A stretch of 64,000 nucleotides of DNA from Paramecium octaurelia (taxonomy: Eukaryota; Ciliophora; Oligohymenophorea; Peniculida; Parameciidae). The notes beneath the pieces are model-generated. The model was not told the origin of the DNA, searched no databases, and worked only from the letters and a program-made list of their open reading frames with translations. The position numbers and the translations under genes were made by a program. Of this stretch, positions 12,348 through 23,663 are shown one piece after another. The stretch is taken from contig CAJJDP010000012.1 in assembly GCA_905182995.1 (NCBI GenBank), forward strand, positions 504,370 to 568,369, read 5' to 3'. Position 1 is the first letter of the stretch; every line of letters begins with the position of its first letter.

Positions 12348-14033
12348 TCAAAGAATTTTACTCAATTCAAATATTCTTTTACAGAAGAACTCATTTTATT
12401 TATTTGCTTATCTCAAAATATCTTATAATTAGGATTATTTAAAACCCTTAACAGTCCTTAACATTCTTGTCCTTTGGATTAATAAAAAACTAAACCTACT
12501 TATATCATTTAAATTTCCTGCACATACCTCTTAGATTTGGATTGATCTCCAAGTTTTTAAATGGGAAAAAAATTTTTACAAGAATAACATAATCTGATCC
12601 TACAATTTAAAATTTGTTACGGAAGATAGCAAATTCAACCAAGTCAAATTTTTGATTTCTTCAATTATTTAACTATGGAGTACTTATGCTTATGGCTCGT
12701 TTAGGTTACATATTTTTTTAAATACATCCAAATAGCCAAGAATTTTATTAAATTCTTCATAAGATTATAGGTCTAAAATACTTGCAGGACTTTTTCTTTT
12801 AATTGTGTCTATGGATATTTTATTAACAATAAAACGAATCGTTGTAACTTTATACATTTCCTAAAAAATTGTATCATTTTACAATCCATTTTATGCTTAA
12901 TTGTATAATTCATATATTTCATAGATTTCATGATATCTATCATGATATATAAGAAAAAATTAGTATGAGTATTCATCTTCTTCAAAGTATTTAGAGAAGG
13001 ACTCAAAATACTTACATTTCTTTTCCTCCTTATAATCTTCAATTAGGTTAGTAAGTAAATTTTGATAGATACTTGAGACGGTATAATTTTTATATTTTTT
13101 GATATCTGATCCCTGATCATTAATACATTCAAGTCTTTAGATGTTTGCCCATTACTCATCCTTTGGAATCAAAAATTCTATAAGTCTTTAAAAAAATTTG
13201 TTGAAATTAAAATTTATAATGAAATAATTATTTTCTACTAGATAATTATGAATAAACTGCTAAATATTCTAATAAATTAAATCGAAATTATCAAATTTTA
13301 ATGTATTAAAGAAGGGTTAAATAAATTCTTCATTTGGTTTTTAATCATTTTTTGAATAATTTGGTCGAATATAATAATCAAAAATTTGTTCAGTTTTTGT
13401 CTAACCCATATAAAATAAACATATTAAATTAAGTAACTTAAACTTAGATTTCTACTATTCTAAACTTTGAAGTGAATTACAAAATAAAGGGGTATTAATA
13501 AAAACTTACTTACAAGTTTCAAATGAAAGCATTAAAATTTCCTTCCCCCAAGTTTAGCTGCCATTTTTCTTAATTATGTGATAAATGCTAGCTTAAATTA
13601 ATTCCAAATATGTGTCTTCTTAGTAATAATCAAATTTCTGATGCACTAAGTAAGACATCTTTCTTTTAAAGAGTTCACAATTTAATAATTGATCATTCCC
13701 TTCTTTGGATGACAATAATGGTAAGACACAGTTTGGATATTCTTCTTAAGCTAAGAAATAGTTTTAATCAAAAAATGTATGATCGATTATTTTTTCAACT
13801 TTGGAAAACTAAGTTACCTTTATTTAAATTGAGGAGCCTTTTTGAATTTTTTTAATGGTTATCCCAAAGCCAACCAAAGGAAACATCTATATTAATTCAT
13901 TCTCTTATTTGCATAATTCACACTTCCATCTAAAATCTGGATCCCTGAGCATGTCTACCATATTTTCTAGTGTTACACAAGATACCTCTTGTAGTGAGTC
14001 TTTGAGTTATATTTGTAAAAATTATTATTTCAT
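12348..14033 (-). CDS. Hypothetical protein, possible divergent ubiquitin hydrolase-like
   Basis: Seen: an uninterrupted ciliate-code frame of 561 residues from ATG at 14031-14033 to TGA at 12348-12350, with no intron needed. Near the N-terminus it reads LQEVSCVTLENMVDMLRD, then WKCELCKQENELIQMFP. The Leu-rich lead, CxxC and following hydrophobic strand recall the zinc-knuckle part of ubiquitin-specific proteases, but I see no catalytic Cys or His box, so this is only a suggestion. The rest is rich in Phe, Tyr, Asn and Gln with no known motif. The open frame extends some 150 bp upstream of the chosen ATG (about 14034-14185) and looks coding, so the true start may be further upstream behind an intron. 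Confidence 0.65.
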
Positions 14034-14286
14034 AAATATTATTGCTTTATTCAACTTTTTTTTTGTAAAGTACTCGAATTTCTGATAGAATAATCTTAAA
14101 GTATGGATTATTAAGTTTAGAAAACGAAACAGACACAATAACTATATATTATTTTAGATTCCAAATAAATTTATAAATGATTTAAGTCAGTCTTTACCTG
14201 TTATGTTAACCTAGAATATTAATTTTCTATTTTAAATATTTTAAATATTTGATACATTTATTCTTAATAATATACAATATTTCAAA

Positions 14287-15791
14287 TCATTACATTTTAA
14301 ACTTGGTGCTCCTTTTAACCTTTCTGCCTTACGGTTATTCCTCTTCATTATTTTCATTTAGATTTGATTAATCCTCTTATTATACCCTCTTTGTATCTTG
14401 TTATTTCTAATTTGGTTTTCTTTCCCCTTCAAAATTATCTTATTTTTCTTTCAAATATTGTTCTCTTTATTTAACAAATGTATTGAAATCATCCTCATCC
14501 TTAACTTTTGCTTATTTATTCTATTTTTAAAATCGGTCATTTTCATAATGTTATTTATCATTTTTCTCATAATTTTTTGAAAAATCATCCTTTCTACCTT
14601 TATAATTTTTTGGCGCATCATTGGTTTCTTCACTAAAATCAGAATTTCTTCTATCAAATCTATCTGCTTTGAATGATTTATCGCCTTTCTCATATTTATC
14701 AAATTTATCGTATTTATCAAATTTATCGTATTTATCAAATTTATCACCTTTATCATACTTATCATATTTATCAAATTTATCTCTTTTTTCATATCTTTGA
14801 CTTCTGTCTTCATATTTATCAAAACTTCTATTTTCTCTATATTATTAATCTCCATTTGCTTCTCTATCAAATCTTTAAGGTCTCTCTTTTCTATTATATC
14901 TCTCTTTGTTATCATATCTGTCATATTTATTTGCGTATTTATCATATTTACCTGAATCATTGTATTTATCTGAATCAAACTAACGATCATACTTCTATTA
15001 ATTATCATATTTATCAAATCTATCCTTTCTATTGTATTGTTCTGATCTATCAAATTTGGTATTATATTTATCTCCTCCTCTCTCATATTTATTGTATTTA
15101 TCATATTTATTTTCTGAATTTTCATATGATCTTCTACCATAATTTTTATTATTATTTTCATATTCTTCATTTTCTTATCTTCTACCTTCTTTTTTCGGTT
15201 GAGTGTGTTAATCATCTAAAAAGTCAGCCTTTTTTGTATATTTATCTGTTTTTTTGCTCGGATCTTATTATTAATGAATAGATTCATTTTCAGAAACTTA
15301 AGCAATATCACTCAAAAACTATTCATTAAGTTTATTTTGATTAAGTTAGAAATCTATTAGAATGGAATGAAATGTGTCTAACACTCTTGTACTTGACAAC
15401 CAAAAGCTTTTTTAATCATTTTGTCTAAATAAATAAATTAATAATATTACAGGTTCATTTCATGAGTACTGATGGTTTCTAAAAATTTGGAAAGATGTGG
15501 TAATAACAGGGTTTACATGTTACCTCCATCTGTTTATTAAAATGCTTTCTGACATTTTGCATGATGTGGACATTGAGGACAAACAAAGTCTTCTCTGACT
15601 CCAATTTATGCTCTTAATTCCTTAAATAATTATATATCTGTTTCTTTGGCTGGTGAATCTACTGGACAAGGAGTAGTTATAATCCTGTTGATATCTCTTT
15701 TATGGAATCTCCAATAAAAGTTTCCTTTAGGTAAGTCTTTAAAAGTATGTGAAATGGATTGCAAATACACCTTAAATAGTTATTATGACAT
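14287..15791 (-). CDS. Protein with conserved Cys-rich head and DKYDKF-repeat tail
   Basis: Seen: 492 residues after a 26-nt intron at 15425-15450. Residues 1-120 look like a folded domain: KDLPKGNFYWRFHKRDINRI, then FVCPQCPHHAKCQKAF, a possible metal-binding Cys/His cluster. Residues about 220-380 are almost pure charged/aromatic repeats of Asp-Lys-Tyr/Phe type (DKFDKYDKFDKYDKF). The last 100 residues are Glu/Lys/Gln-rich. No known family for the head. The Lys/Asp/Tyr tail resembles a disordered RNA- or polyanion-binding tail; that is inference. Strong base-composition bias makes long open frames on both strands here; only this frame has a natural start and amino-acid use. Confidence 0.8.
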
Positions 15792-15833
15792 AAATTAAAA
15801 TAATGTTTTAAATATTTATATTTTCGATATATC

Positions 15834-16239
15834 TCAATGACTATCGTGATGAATGTTTACGATGTAAAATGCAGTTTCGATACTGGAAACAAGGAAGGCT
15901 CTATCCTTGATTTCGATTCCGAATTCCTTTTCAAGAGCGTCATGAATGTGAATGCAAGTAGCAACATCAACATATCCAGCTGCATCATTCCAATTAGTGT
16001 TAAATGTGATTGGGGTTGACTCCCACTATAAAAGATAATTGAATCAAAGTTTACTCTTTCTGGATCTATTTTTCTTAATCTTTCGCCCACCACCTTAATG
16101 ATTCTCTTAGCAGTTACAGCTGGCTAGAGGATAGAATATCAAGTACATTGTTATAGACAGAACCATTTGGGAAGTGATAAGCATAGAGAGGAGCCTGTGA
16201 TTGCATACTCTTCACAACAGTAGATATTAATTTATTCAT
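15834..16239 (-). CDS. Mitochondrial acyl-carrier-protein-like, no obvious attachment Ser
   Basis: Seen: 117 residues after introns at 16124-16146 (23 nt) and 16026-16054 (29 nt). An amphipathic, presumably mitochondrial targeting lead (MNKLISTVVKSMQSQAP) precedes the carrier fold: AKRIIKVVGERLRKIDPER, then HDALEKEFGIEIKD, which match helix 1 and the helix-2 end/loop of mitochondrial ACP (NDUFAB1). In the family, DSLD carries phosphopantetheine on Ser. The equivalent stretch here reads VDVATC, without Ser, and there are about six extra residues before it. Inference: a structural ACP, for example bound to LYR proteins in complex I, rather than an acyl carrier. The stop is 43 bp from the start of the next minus-strand gene (15791). 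Confidence 0.75.
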
Positions 16240-16271
16240 ATTTTAATTATTATTATATTTGATTAATATAC

Positions 16272-16733
16272 TCATTGTTTCTTTGCTTATTATTTTTTTG
16301 GTTGTGTTTTTTTGGTGTGTTCCTTGGGTTGTTCTTTGGTTTATTCCTTTTACTCTTTTGGTTATTGCTTCTTTTATTCTTTCTTCTCATCCTTGACTTC
16401 AACTTCAGCGTCTTCCTTCAATTTCTTGATTCTCAACATGCCTTATTTTGCAGATAATCCAGCAGGAGTACTAATGGATGAAAAAACGTATTACTTGACT
16501 TCCCAAGCTCCACCAGCAATTTGTAATCCAGTTTGTGTGCATCTCCAAATACCAATAGCTTATCTCTTGAGTGAATGCTAAAATGTTATAATATATATTA
16601 CAGCTCCAGTAAATGTGTTGAAATATCTTTGATGTTGTGAAATTTCGAACTTCTTGATAATTTTTCTTAAAGATGCACCATATCTGGTACCATATTTTCC
16701 TGTAATTCCAACCTTCTTTGTTTTTTTGGTCAT
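16272..16733 (-). CDS. Ribosomal protein eL43 (L37Ae)-like, zinc ribbon degenerate
   Basis: Seen: 145 residues after a 24-nt intron at 16578-16601. The head [20 protein letters not shown] and the following [16 protein letters not shown] are typical eL43, and AIGIWRC and AGGAW match the later conserved part. In the family four cysteines (CxFC and CxxC) hold zinc. Here the first pair is replaced (NTFTG) and the second keeps a single Cys (WRCTQTG). A Lys/Gln/Glu tail of about 40 residues extends beyond the usual 92-residue length. The intron join falls next to the lost CxxC, so a different splice was considered, but this one restores the downstream eL43 frame. A divergent paralogue or ciliate-specific form; other gene copies probably exist. 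Confidence 0.8.
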
Positions 16734-16783
16734 TTCAAATAATAATTAAAATCTTTAATTTATTTTTAAATAATTGAACAACT

Positions 16784-17477
16784 ATGAGTGATTCAGATGA
16801 TGATATTTTTAAAAAGAAGAAGCCAAGCAAAAAGAAAATAGAACAATAACAAAAGCAACAACAATAATAAGAATTACTATAACAATAAAAATAACTCAAA
16901 CAAGAATTAAATCAAACAGAATAATAATTGCACAATCCAAAACATCCTAAATTAGTCATCTATTGCAGAATATGCACATACCCTGTCGAATTTTGTACCT
17001 TTTCCAAAACTCCTCGAGAATGCAAAGAATGGTTAAAGACCACATTTAAAGAACTTTATGCAATTTTATACCCTGAAGATCTCAAATTAGATTTGGAAAA
17101 AGAAGCTACTCTCTAATTATATCAATAGCATATATCTTAAAAAATATCATTGGTTTAACCTCCCTAAAAAAAGAGGAGAAAAAATGGCAAGGTGCCAGAA
17201 AGCGAAATGATTTATATAAAAGTTAAAGAAAGAAACAGAAACAAATTCATAACCACCTTGTCAGGACTAGAAAAACACGGTATTTAGTCAGCATATCCAA
17301 GGCATTGATCTCAAGGAAACTTCGAAAAAAATTAGTAAAAAATTTGGCTGCGGTTCCTCAATCAATGAGAAAGGAGCTCTTGAACTACAAGGGGATTTGA
17401 GTGTTGAATTAGAAGAGTGGCTTCCAAAGGAATTTCCTACTATCAAAGAAGAAATGATTGCTATTCAAGATAAATGA
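16784..17477 (+). CDS. DENR: DENR (density-regulated protein), translation recycling/reinitiation
   Basis: Seen: 223 residues after a 22-nt intron at 17280-17301. Residues 1-50 are an acidic and then Gln-rich lead. The N-terminal DENR zinc-like part reads VIYCRICTYPVEFCTFSKTP followed by ECKEWLKTTF. A Lys/Arg linker (PPQKKRRKNGK) leads to the SUI1/eIF1-like domain (MIYIKVKERNRNKFITTLSG ... FGCGSSINEKGALELQGDLS). Known: DENR pairs with MCT-1 to release deacylated tRNA from 40S subunits. The start lies 50 bp from the divergent eL43-like gene. The intron join HG|ID completes the expected strand of the SUI1 domain. Confidence 0.93.
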
Positions 17478-17513
17478 GATTTAAATCACAAATATCTATA
17501 TATTTTAATATAA

Positions 17514-17966
17514 ATGAAACACGGTCAAAAAAAGAAACAAAACTCCAATTTATATATTGTCGAAAAAATTGTGGACAAGCGATATGACCCTCTTTCAAAA
17601 GAATTCTAATATTGCATTAAATGGGAAGGTTATAGTGAAGCCGAAAATACTTGGGAACCTTTAACAAATCTAAAGAATGTATTATCCGAAATTGAAGAAT
17701 TTGAAAATCAATACCGCAATAAGAAATATAACAAGTCTCTCAAAATTGATAATAAAAAACTCAAATAATTGCTTCGCAATAAATTAAGTCAATTTCTTGA
17801 AAAAATAGCCCCTAAATCACAATAATTATAAGAAATAAATCTAAGCGATTACGAGAGCTCATGTGAGGAAATGTAGCCAAATATTAAGCAATCAGATGCT
17901 CAGTCAAAAACTAATCCAGATCAATTCAAAACAAAAACTTCAATTCTAACATAAGCTTACCACTGA
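17514..17966 (+). CDS. Chromodomain protein (HP1-like)
   Basis: Seen: 150 residues, single exon, ATG 36 bp after the DENR stop. Residues 12-65 form a chromodomain: YIVEKIVDKRYDPLSKEF, then YCIKWEGYSEAENTWEPL, with the three aromatic-cage positions (Y, W, Y/W) present. Known: chromodomains of this type bind methylated histone H3 Lys9 or Lys27; in ciliates such proteins mark heterochromatin and DNA to be eliminated. The C-terminal 80 residues are polar, with an acidic patch (LSDYESSCEEMQ), and no chromoshadow domain is visible, unlike classical HP1. Confidence 0.88.
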
Positions 17967-18134
17967 TGTCCCAAATCGTAAAAGTAAAAGTGATTTATTA
18001 TATTATCTTGCTATAATTTAGTAATTTCGTTTCTCCTGAATAGAGGAAGATAATCTTTAGGTTTCTTATTTTAAACCATTGTAATAATATAAAGAATTAA
18101 TTAAGTCATATATATAATTTTATTTCAAACAATA

Positions 18135-19001
18135 ATGATTATTGAGGCTAATTCTTTGTCTGAAGAATTAAGAGGTGTTTCAAGGTATGAAAAAGTAACA
18201 ACAAAAATAATTGCAATTAGGTTGCTTATGTATCAATATTTATGATTGGATTACTTATTATTAAAACAGATGATGCCTACATTACGTGTCAAACCTCAAA
18301 TGAATTTTAAGGAATAATTTGGGAAATGGGCTTGATTCCTTTGGCTTTTATTGGAGATATTACTAAAAGTTTGAACATCAATCTTTTTATTGTTGGATTG
18401 GTTTAATTTTTGGCCTGCCAATTAAGACTTCAATTTACGATGATTTATTTGCTCTACAAAATTCTGGGTTAAGGGAAAATGGTATCATAATTAATATATT
18501 TAAGAGACTTATAGTTTACTTTACTTAATACCCTTGATAATAAACCTAATATTACCCTATTAGAAAGCAAGTTTCGCCTTTGTATAATTTGTGTTAGTAT
18601 TATTGATCATAATGTTAAATAAAACACTTATGCAGTAGAAACAACACAAACCCAAAATTAATATGAAATTTTATGCTAGTAGATTAATAGCATGTATTAT
18701 ATTAATGCAAAATTTGGATATGGTCAATAGTAATTTTTATGATAATCAAGTGATATTTATGAGTATTGTATTTATGTTTACATTAGTTCTTAGTTTACCA
18801 GTTGTTAAGATGTTGTGTAATCGAGTACCTGATATAGCATTTGCTATCTTATTCCTCATTTACTTTTATCTAAGCAAAGGTTACCCATTTATATAAAATG
18901 TGTTGCAAGGGTTGCTTGTTTGCTTTGTGATTGTAAAAGTCCTACCCGTTATAATGGATTAAAAATTTTCAAGTACCTTTATTCTCAAATATAATTAGTG
19001 A
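18135..19001 (+). CDS. Multipass membrane protein, unknown family
   Basis: Seen: 263 residues after introns at 18195-18220 (26 nt), 18401-18426 (26 nt) and 18482-18504 (23 nt). All three are needed to keep the frame open and the splice joins give smooth sequence. At least six hydrophobic segments are visible, including YVSIFMIGLLII, FAFVQFVLVLLIIML, VIFMSIVFMFTLVLSL and IAFAILFLIYFYL. No charged catalytic motif or transporter signature was recognised. The N-terminal 20 residues are polar without a signal peptide. Function unknown. Confidence 0.8.
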
Positions 19002-19155
19002 CCATTTCGTTACTTTTGCCAATTATTATACTGATATTCCCTCTGTCAGAATATTTTTTTGTGTTTCTAATCTTCCTAACTATAAGCGAACCACCATAAA
19101 ACTTATATGAGTAGATTGAAATATGAATAAAAAATATATATATTAAAATTAAATT

Positions 19156-19793
19156 ATGGGCAGAGGTGATTTCAATAGCAGAGGTGGTGGAAGAGGTGCC
19201 CCCAGAGGTGGCGGTTTTGGAAGAGGAGGCGGAAGAGGAGGAAGACCTCAATAACCATAAGGCCCCCCAGCAAAAGTTGAACCATTCGCTACTTTTTCAC
19301 ATGTTTGTGGAAATCAAATAATTGTTAAGGCCTTAGGAAAATAACTTGTATTAAAGGCTATTTATTATTAAGGTTCCAAGATTCTTTAGAAGTGTGTATT
19401 TCGAAAATAAGCAACCTATTGGTAAAGTTGATGAAATATTTGGTCCAATTGAAAATTACTTATTCTCAGTAACATTAGAAGAAGGAATCACTCCAAAATC
19501 AGTACTCAAACATTTAATCAAAGTTCAAATAAGATCAATTGATTTATATGGATGCCTATGATTGCATGCCTATGGATCGATTTTTACCAAAGCCAAAAGG
19601 TGCACCAGGAATAAGCAGAGGAGGCTCAAGAGGTGGTGGAAGAGGAGGACCTAGAGGAGGATCCGGTAGAGGAGGAAGAGGAGGAGCCCCTAGAGGTGGT
19701 GGTTTTAATAGAGGAGGACCAAGAGGAGGCGGATTTAGTAGAGGAGGTGGTTAATAAAGAGGAGGCTTTGGAAGAGGAGGATTTAAAAGATGA
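19156..19793 (+). CDS. GAR1: GAR1, H/ACA snoRNP protein
   Basis: Seen: 196 residues after introns at 19348-19372 (25 nt) and 19502-19523 (22 nt). A Gly/Arg-rich head (RGGGRGAPRGGGFGRGGG) and a Gly/Arg-rich tail of about 65 residues flank the core. The core has VPRFFRSVYFENKQPIGKVD, IFGPIENYLFSV and the closing MPMDRFLPKPKG typical of GAR1. Known: GAR1 joins dyskerin, NOP10 and NHP2 in H/ACA particles that pseudouridylate rRNA, and RGG tails are arginine-methylated. The acidic open frame on the same strand at 19633-19815 is a by-product of the GGA/AGA-rich tail. Confidence 0.95.
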
Positions 19794-20483
19794 TAAGAAT
19801 ATTACATTTATTTGATCAACATATATATTAGGTTATACTTGAATTTCTATTTACCATAATCATTAGTTAAGTAAAATAATTTGGTTACAAAAGTCTTATT
19901 AATTTTAAGCAACAAATTTATATACCAAAAATTAGTATTATATTTTTAAATCAATTAAATATGAAGCAAAAATATCATTGAATTTATTATCTATAATTCA
20001 ATTTATTCTTTAATATCATAATTCTATTCATTAAAAGACTGCTAAAAGTAAGTGCTTGTTTAAGTTTCTGTCTTTTTTTTTGAACTTTTTAGATATTATC
20101 CTTAACACACTTTATTAAAATTTAACTCTTACTATTCAATCCTCAAATTAATATAGCTTTTATAAAAAAACTTTGTCAGAAAGAATGTAAATAGGAATTT
20201 ATAATATAAGATTTTTTCAATAATCAGATAGACTATTCATTAAAATTACCAAATTATTTATGAATATGGAGCATTAATCAGATGGACACAATTTTGGTAT
20301 CCAAAGAGATATAGCTATTTGAATGTATTTTTTATATCTCTTGTTATTAGAATTTAATGATTCATGCATGCAGTAAAGGTAGCTATCTCATTGAATTATT
20401 AGCGTTCCATCATAAAAATAGAAATAAAGAATAATTCTAAAAATTAGTTAATTGATCTCAATATAATTAATATTTTAGTATTA
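19794..20483. other. Long intergenic stretch, no gene seen
   Basis: About 690 bp, very AT-rich, between GAR1 and the start of duplication copy B. No frame of more than a few dozen residues looks coding. A short palindromic phrase catgcatg occurs near 20366. No RNA gene recognised. This is long for such a compact genome. Confidence 0.5.
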
Positions 20484-22829
20484 AAAAATGATTAATATAT
20501 TATTTTGAATTTCTGAAATATTAATACTACTGATTAATAGTGATAGTTGTAATATATATTTCTAGTACTTATGAAATGAAATAGAGCATTTAATATAAAA
20601 ATAGTAATAGATATTAATGTTATTGAATGAGAACTACAATTAAGAAGTCTGAATTAAGATTTACTTGAAATATATTTTTAAACAGCAAAAAGAAAACATA
20701 CTTTAACTATAAATCAATAAATTTATCAGACTTTTTATTTAGTTTAAGTTCAGGAAAGAGAATGATAATATTAATCAGATAGATTTGTGATATTCTTTTA
20801 TAAAGCATCTTTAATTTTAATTATATAAATAAAAAATATTATACTATGGAACAAGTTGAACTTCCTTTAATATTTTGCCAACAACATAATGATTATATGA
20901 TTGAAGGTGTTTGCTATGATTATTTGAGTTAATAATGTAGATTTATGTGTAAGAGATGTTATAAATAGAATCATAATTCTAATGTCTAATAAAAGGATTA
21001 AGAGTTTTAAAAACGATAATAATAATTTTAACAAATATTAACGTAGGAAAAAGGATAATTGAATCATTATTTAGATTAAAAAAGGTAATTATTATTGGGA
21101 GAATTTTAAGCTGTGATTTAAAGTCATTTGGAGAATATCAAAAAATCATTTATGGATTCATTACAATAGATAGATAATTATGTGCCTTAATTATCAAATT
21201 TAAGTGTAAAAGAGACTAAGACAACTATCTAAAGGTAATAAGAAGAAATAAATAAATTAAGAGATGAATCTATTAAAAAGAAGTCAAAATAATTAAATGA
21301 ATTAAAAAATAAGATTATTGAAATAGCTCTTAATATGGAGAATAAAATATTTGAAGAACATCTTTTGGGTTAATCATTATATTAAATTCCAGATCTTTAA
21401 ACTATTTTTAAGAATTTTGATACCAATAATTTATTATTGTCATTTGAATAAAATTATCATCTAAAATATTAATATATTACTGAAGAGGATATTAAACCAA
21501 GGATGGAATCATAGAACTAAGAATTACAAAGAATATAGAAGGAAAATAAAAAAATTGAGAAAGATTTAAAAGATCAATATTAAAAAATAGAAAGTGAATT
21601 ATAGAATTAATAGAACAATATGCTTGCTAGGTTTAAAAAATATCAAAAATGGGTAATTGAGAATAATGATCAAATTGAAAAAAATATTTAAAAGGCTTAA
21701 ATCAACAAAACTGAAATATAAATGATGACTTAAAATGATTTTGTAAATTTAGGATTAGTTGATTTAGCAAATAAGAAATTGAACAATTGTTTAGAGGAAT
21801 TCAGAGAAACTTTAAGCGAGATTTGTCATCTTGGATTTTATGATATTAAAGTAAGCTTGAATTAAATTGAAACTAATTTTATGCTCAACCTTCTTCCAAT
21901 TAGATTTTAGTAAGGTATAAAACCTATGGAAAGTAATATCCTTAGATAATACCCTGATGCAACTCATCTTTAAGCAAATTTAAATGAAAAGGGAAACGTA
22001 TTACATCATCATATATTTAGATAAATGGATAAGCTGTAATTAAACAACCTGATGCATTAACTCATATTTAAGTATCAAGTGAAGAAAAACAAGTAGGTAA
22101 TTCGTATAAGAGTTACAAAAATTAATCTCTTTTTGATTTTAATTTATTAAAATTTTTTCCAGATAGTTAGAATAGGTTTGATTATTAACTTACAAGAAAA
22201 GAATCAGGAGAGGAAAAATATGTTGATGATAAAATGTAATGGTCCCTTGAAAAGGTAAATAATGGAAAGTGTAAATTTAATGTTTATGCTAATTAAAATA
22301 ATGAGATTAAATTTGAAAATGTTGAAATAAGAAATAATAAATTTGAATAAAACTCTATAATAATAGTGAAGTATTCTGACTCAAAAAATTTATATGAAGG
22401 TTAGATAAATAATAGTTTTTAATACTCTGGTAAAGGAAAGTTAATCGAAAATGGAATTATTAAAGAAGGGAATTGGAAGAATGGACAACTTGATGGAATA
22501 GGAATAATTTTGCAAAATGGTATTGAAATATATAATGGAAACTTTGAAAATGGATTGAAATAAGGAAATGGAAGAGAATTTTTGATTTCAGATCTTTAGT
22601 ATTCTATTTCTATATTTTAGTTATGATGGTCAATTTGAAAGAGATGAAAAACATGGAGAAGGTAAAATTGTGAAAAAGATGGGAGATCAATTTATAACAG
22701 TTGAAGAAAAAATTAAATGGAAAAATGGTTAATCCCCAAATGATGTTTGCAAAATATTTTGAAATTACATCAATCTTTTATTGATATTAAATTAATAAAA
22801 CTTTTAATTCTTATTAGATCTCTATAAAA
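20484..22829 (+). repeat. Segmental duplication, copy B
   Basis: Twin of 3220-5566 in direct orientation, one base shorter. Identity is very high in the upstream flank and in the 3' half. Differences cluster in the 5' half of the gene, with a dense patch of about 12 changes in 75 bp at roughly 21482-21560. The right edge is near 22829, after which the two copies are only loosely alike. Confidence 0.93.
20846..22762 (+). CDS. B-box/coiled-coil/MORN-repeat protein, copy B
   Basis: Same length (1,917 bp), intron positions (21998-22020 and 22599-22620 by offset) and predicted 623 residues as the gene at 3583-5499. It is an intact reading frame, so both copies could be expressed. The Cys/His head FCQQHNDYMIEGVCYDYL and the MORN-like tail are unchanged or nearly so. 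Substitutions fall mainly in the coiled coil and many alter amino acids. No sign of decay. Function unknown; a cortical or membrane-associated scaffold is possible. Confidence 0.85.
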
Positions 22830-23663
22830 TAGATAATTATAGAATAATATTAATTATCTTTTTAGGATCAATTAAATTATAATTAAGTCAAACCTATCAA
22901 TAATTCATTTGAATTTTAGGAAATGCTCAAATGAGAATATTAATATTTAAAAAATTTTCAATTTTTTTTGGTTTTGAGACTTTAATAGACCTGTTTGAGA
23001 AGTGTAGATTTTTTTAATCGAATCAGACTAATTACTATAGTTATTATCAAGTATCTTCAGATAATATTCTCTTTTAATCTTCATTTTTACTTTATTCTTA
23101 TTCTTCTATAGAGTTTAATTAAAAAATTATTGTCATCGTCTCTCTCTATTCATATTGTTGTAATTATGGTTTGATTTAAATTTTTATTAATTTTCTCTGT
23201 ATTAATCTATTAAAAATTATGGAATAATGTATGATAAATTTCTCTTCAGTAATCTATTAAAATATGATAGATTTTTATTACTAATGTATCAATTGTAAAG
23301 AAAATGTTGATACGAGTTGATGGCAGTAATGTATCACTAATATAATTGATGTTGATTATTTAGCAATAATATTAAATTTTTATTGAGTATTCTGGATTAT
23401 CCCTTCGTTATAGGGTTACTGTAATATTCATTTCCCATTAATGGCTCAATTAAACTTAAGTTAAATATTGAAATTTTTCATTATATATATCCTTTTGTAA
23501 AATCTTTGTTTGAGGACTTTAACTCTTTTATTTCATATTTATTAGTTTATTTAGCATTGATCTAATTGGAAATCTCAAATAAACAACTATTTTTTATTCG
23601 CATACAATGCTATATAATCATTTATAATATTTAAATACAAAAGTATGTAAAATATATGATTAA
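22830..23663. other. Intergenic stretch, possibly a decayed gene
   Basis: About 830 bp between copy B and the stop of the EF-hand gene. A plus-strand frame near 23220-23330 gives a Cys-containing phrase (YYQCINCKENVD) and a further protein-like stretch to about 23550, but TGA codons interrupt it and no intron pattern resolves them. Nothing else was recognised. Confidence 0.35.

Noticed and set aside
14690-15110. Short tandem units resembling a CRISPR or satellite array
   Set aside because: The units are codon repeats of one protein, without distinct spacers.
14451-15281. Long Ile/Met/Asn-rich (minus) and Tyr/Ile/His-rich (plus) open frames
   Set aside because: Both are shadows of the DKYDKF-repeat gene; the periodic codons keep all frames open. 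Only the charged/aromatic frame has a natural start and connects to a structured head.
16275-16581. Hydrophobic plus-strand frames
   Set aside because: Antisense of the eL43-like gene and its Lys/Gln tail.
19633-19815. Glu/Asp-rich frame
   Set aside because: Frame-shifted reading of the GGA/AGA codons of the GAR1 RGG tail.
3220-22829. Duplicated block as a mobile element
   Set aside because: No terminal repeats, target-site duplication or transposase; the content is an ordinary host-type gene.
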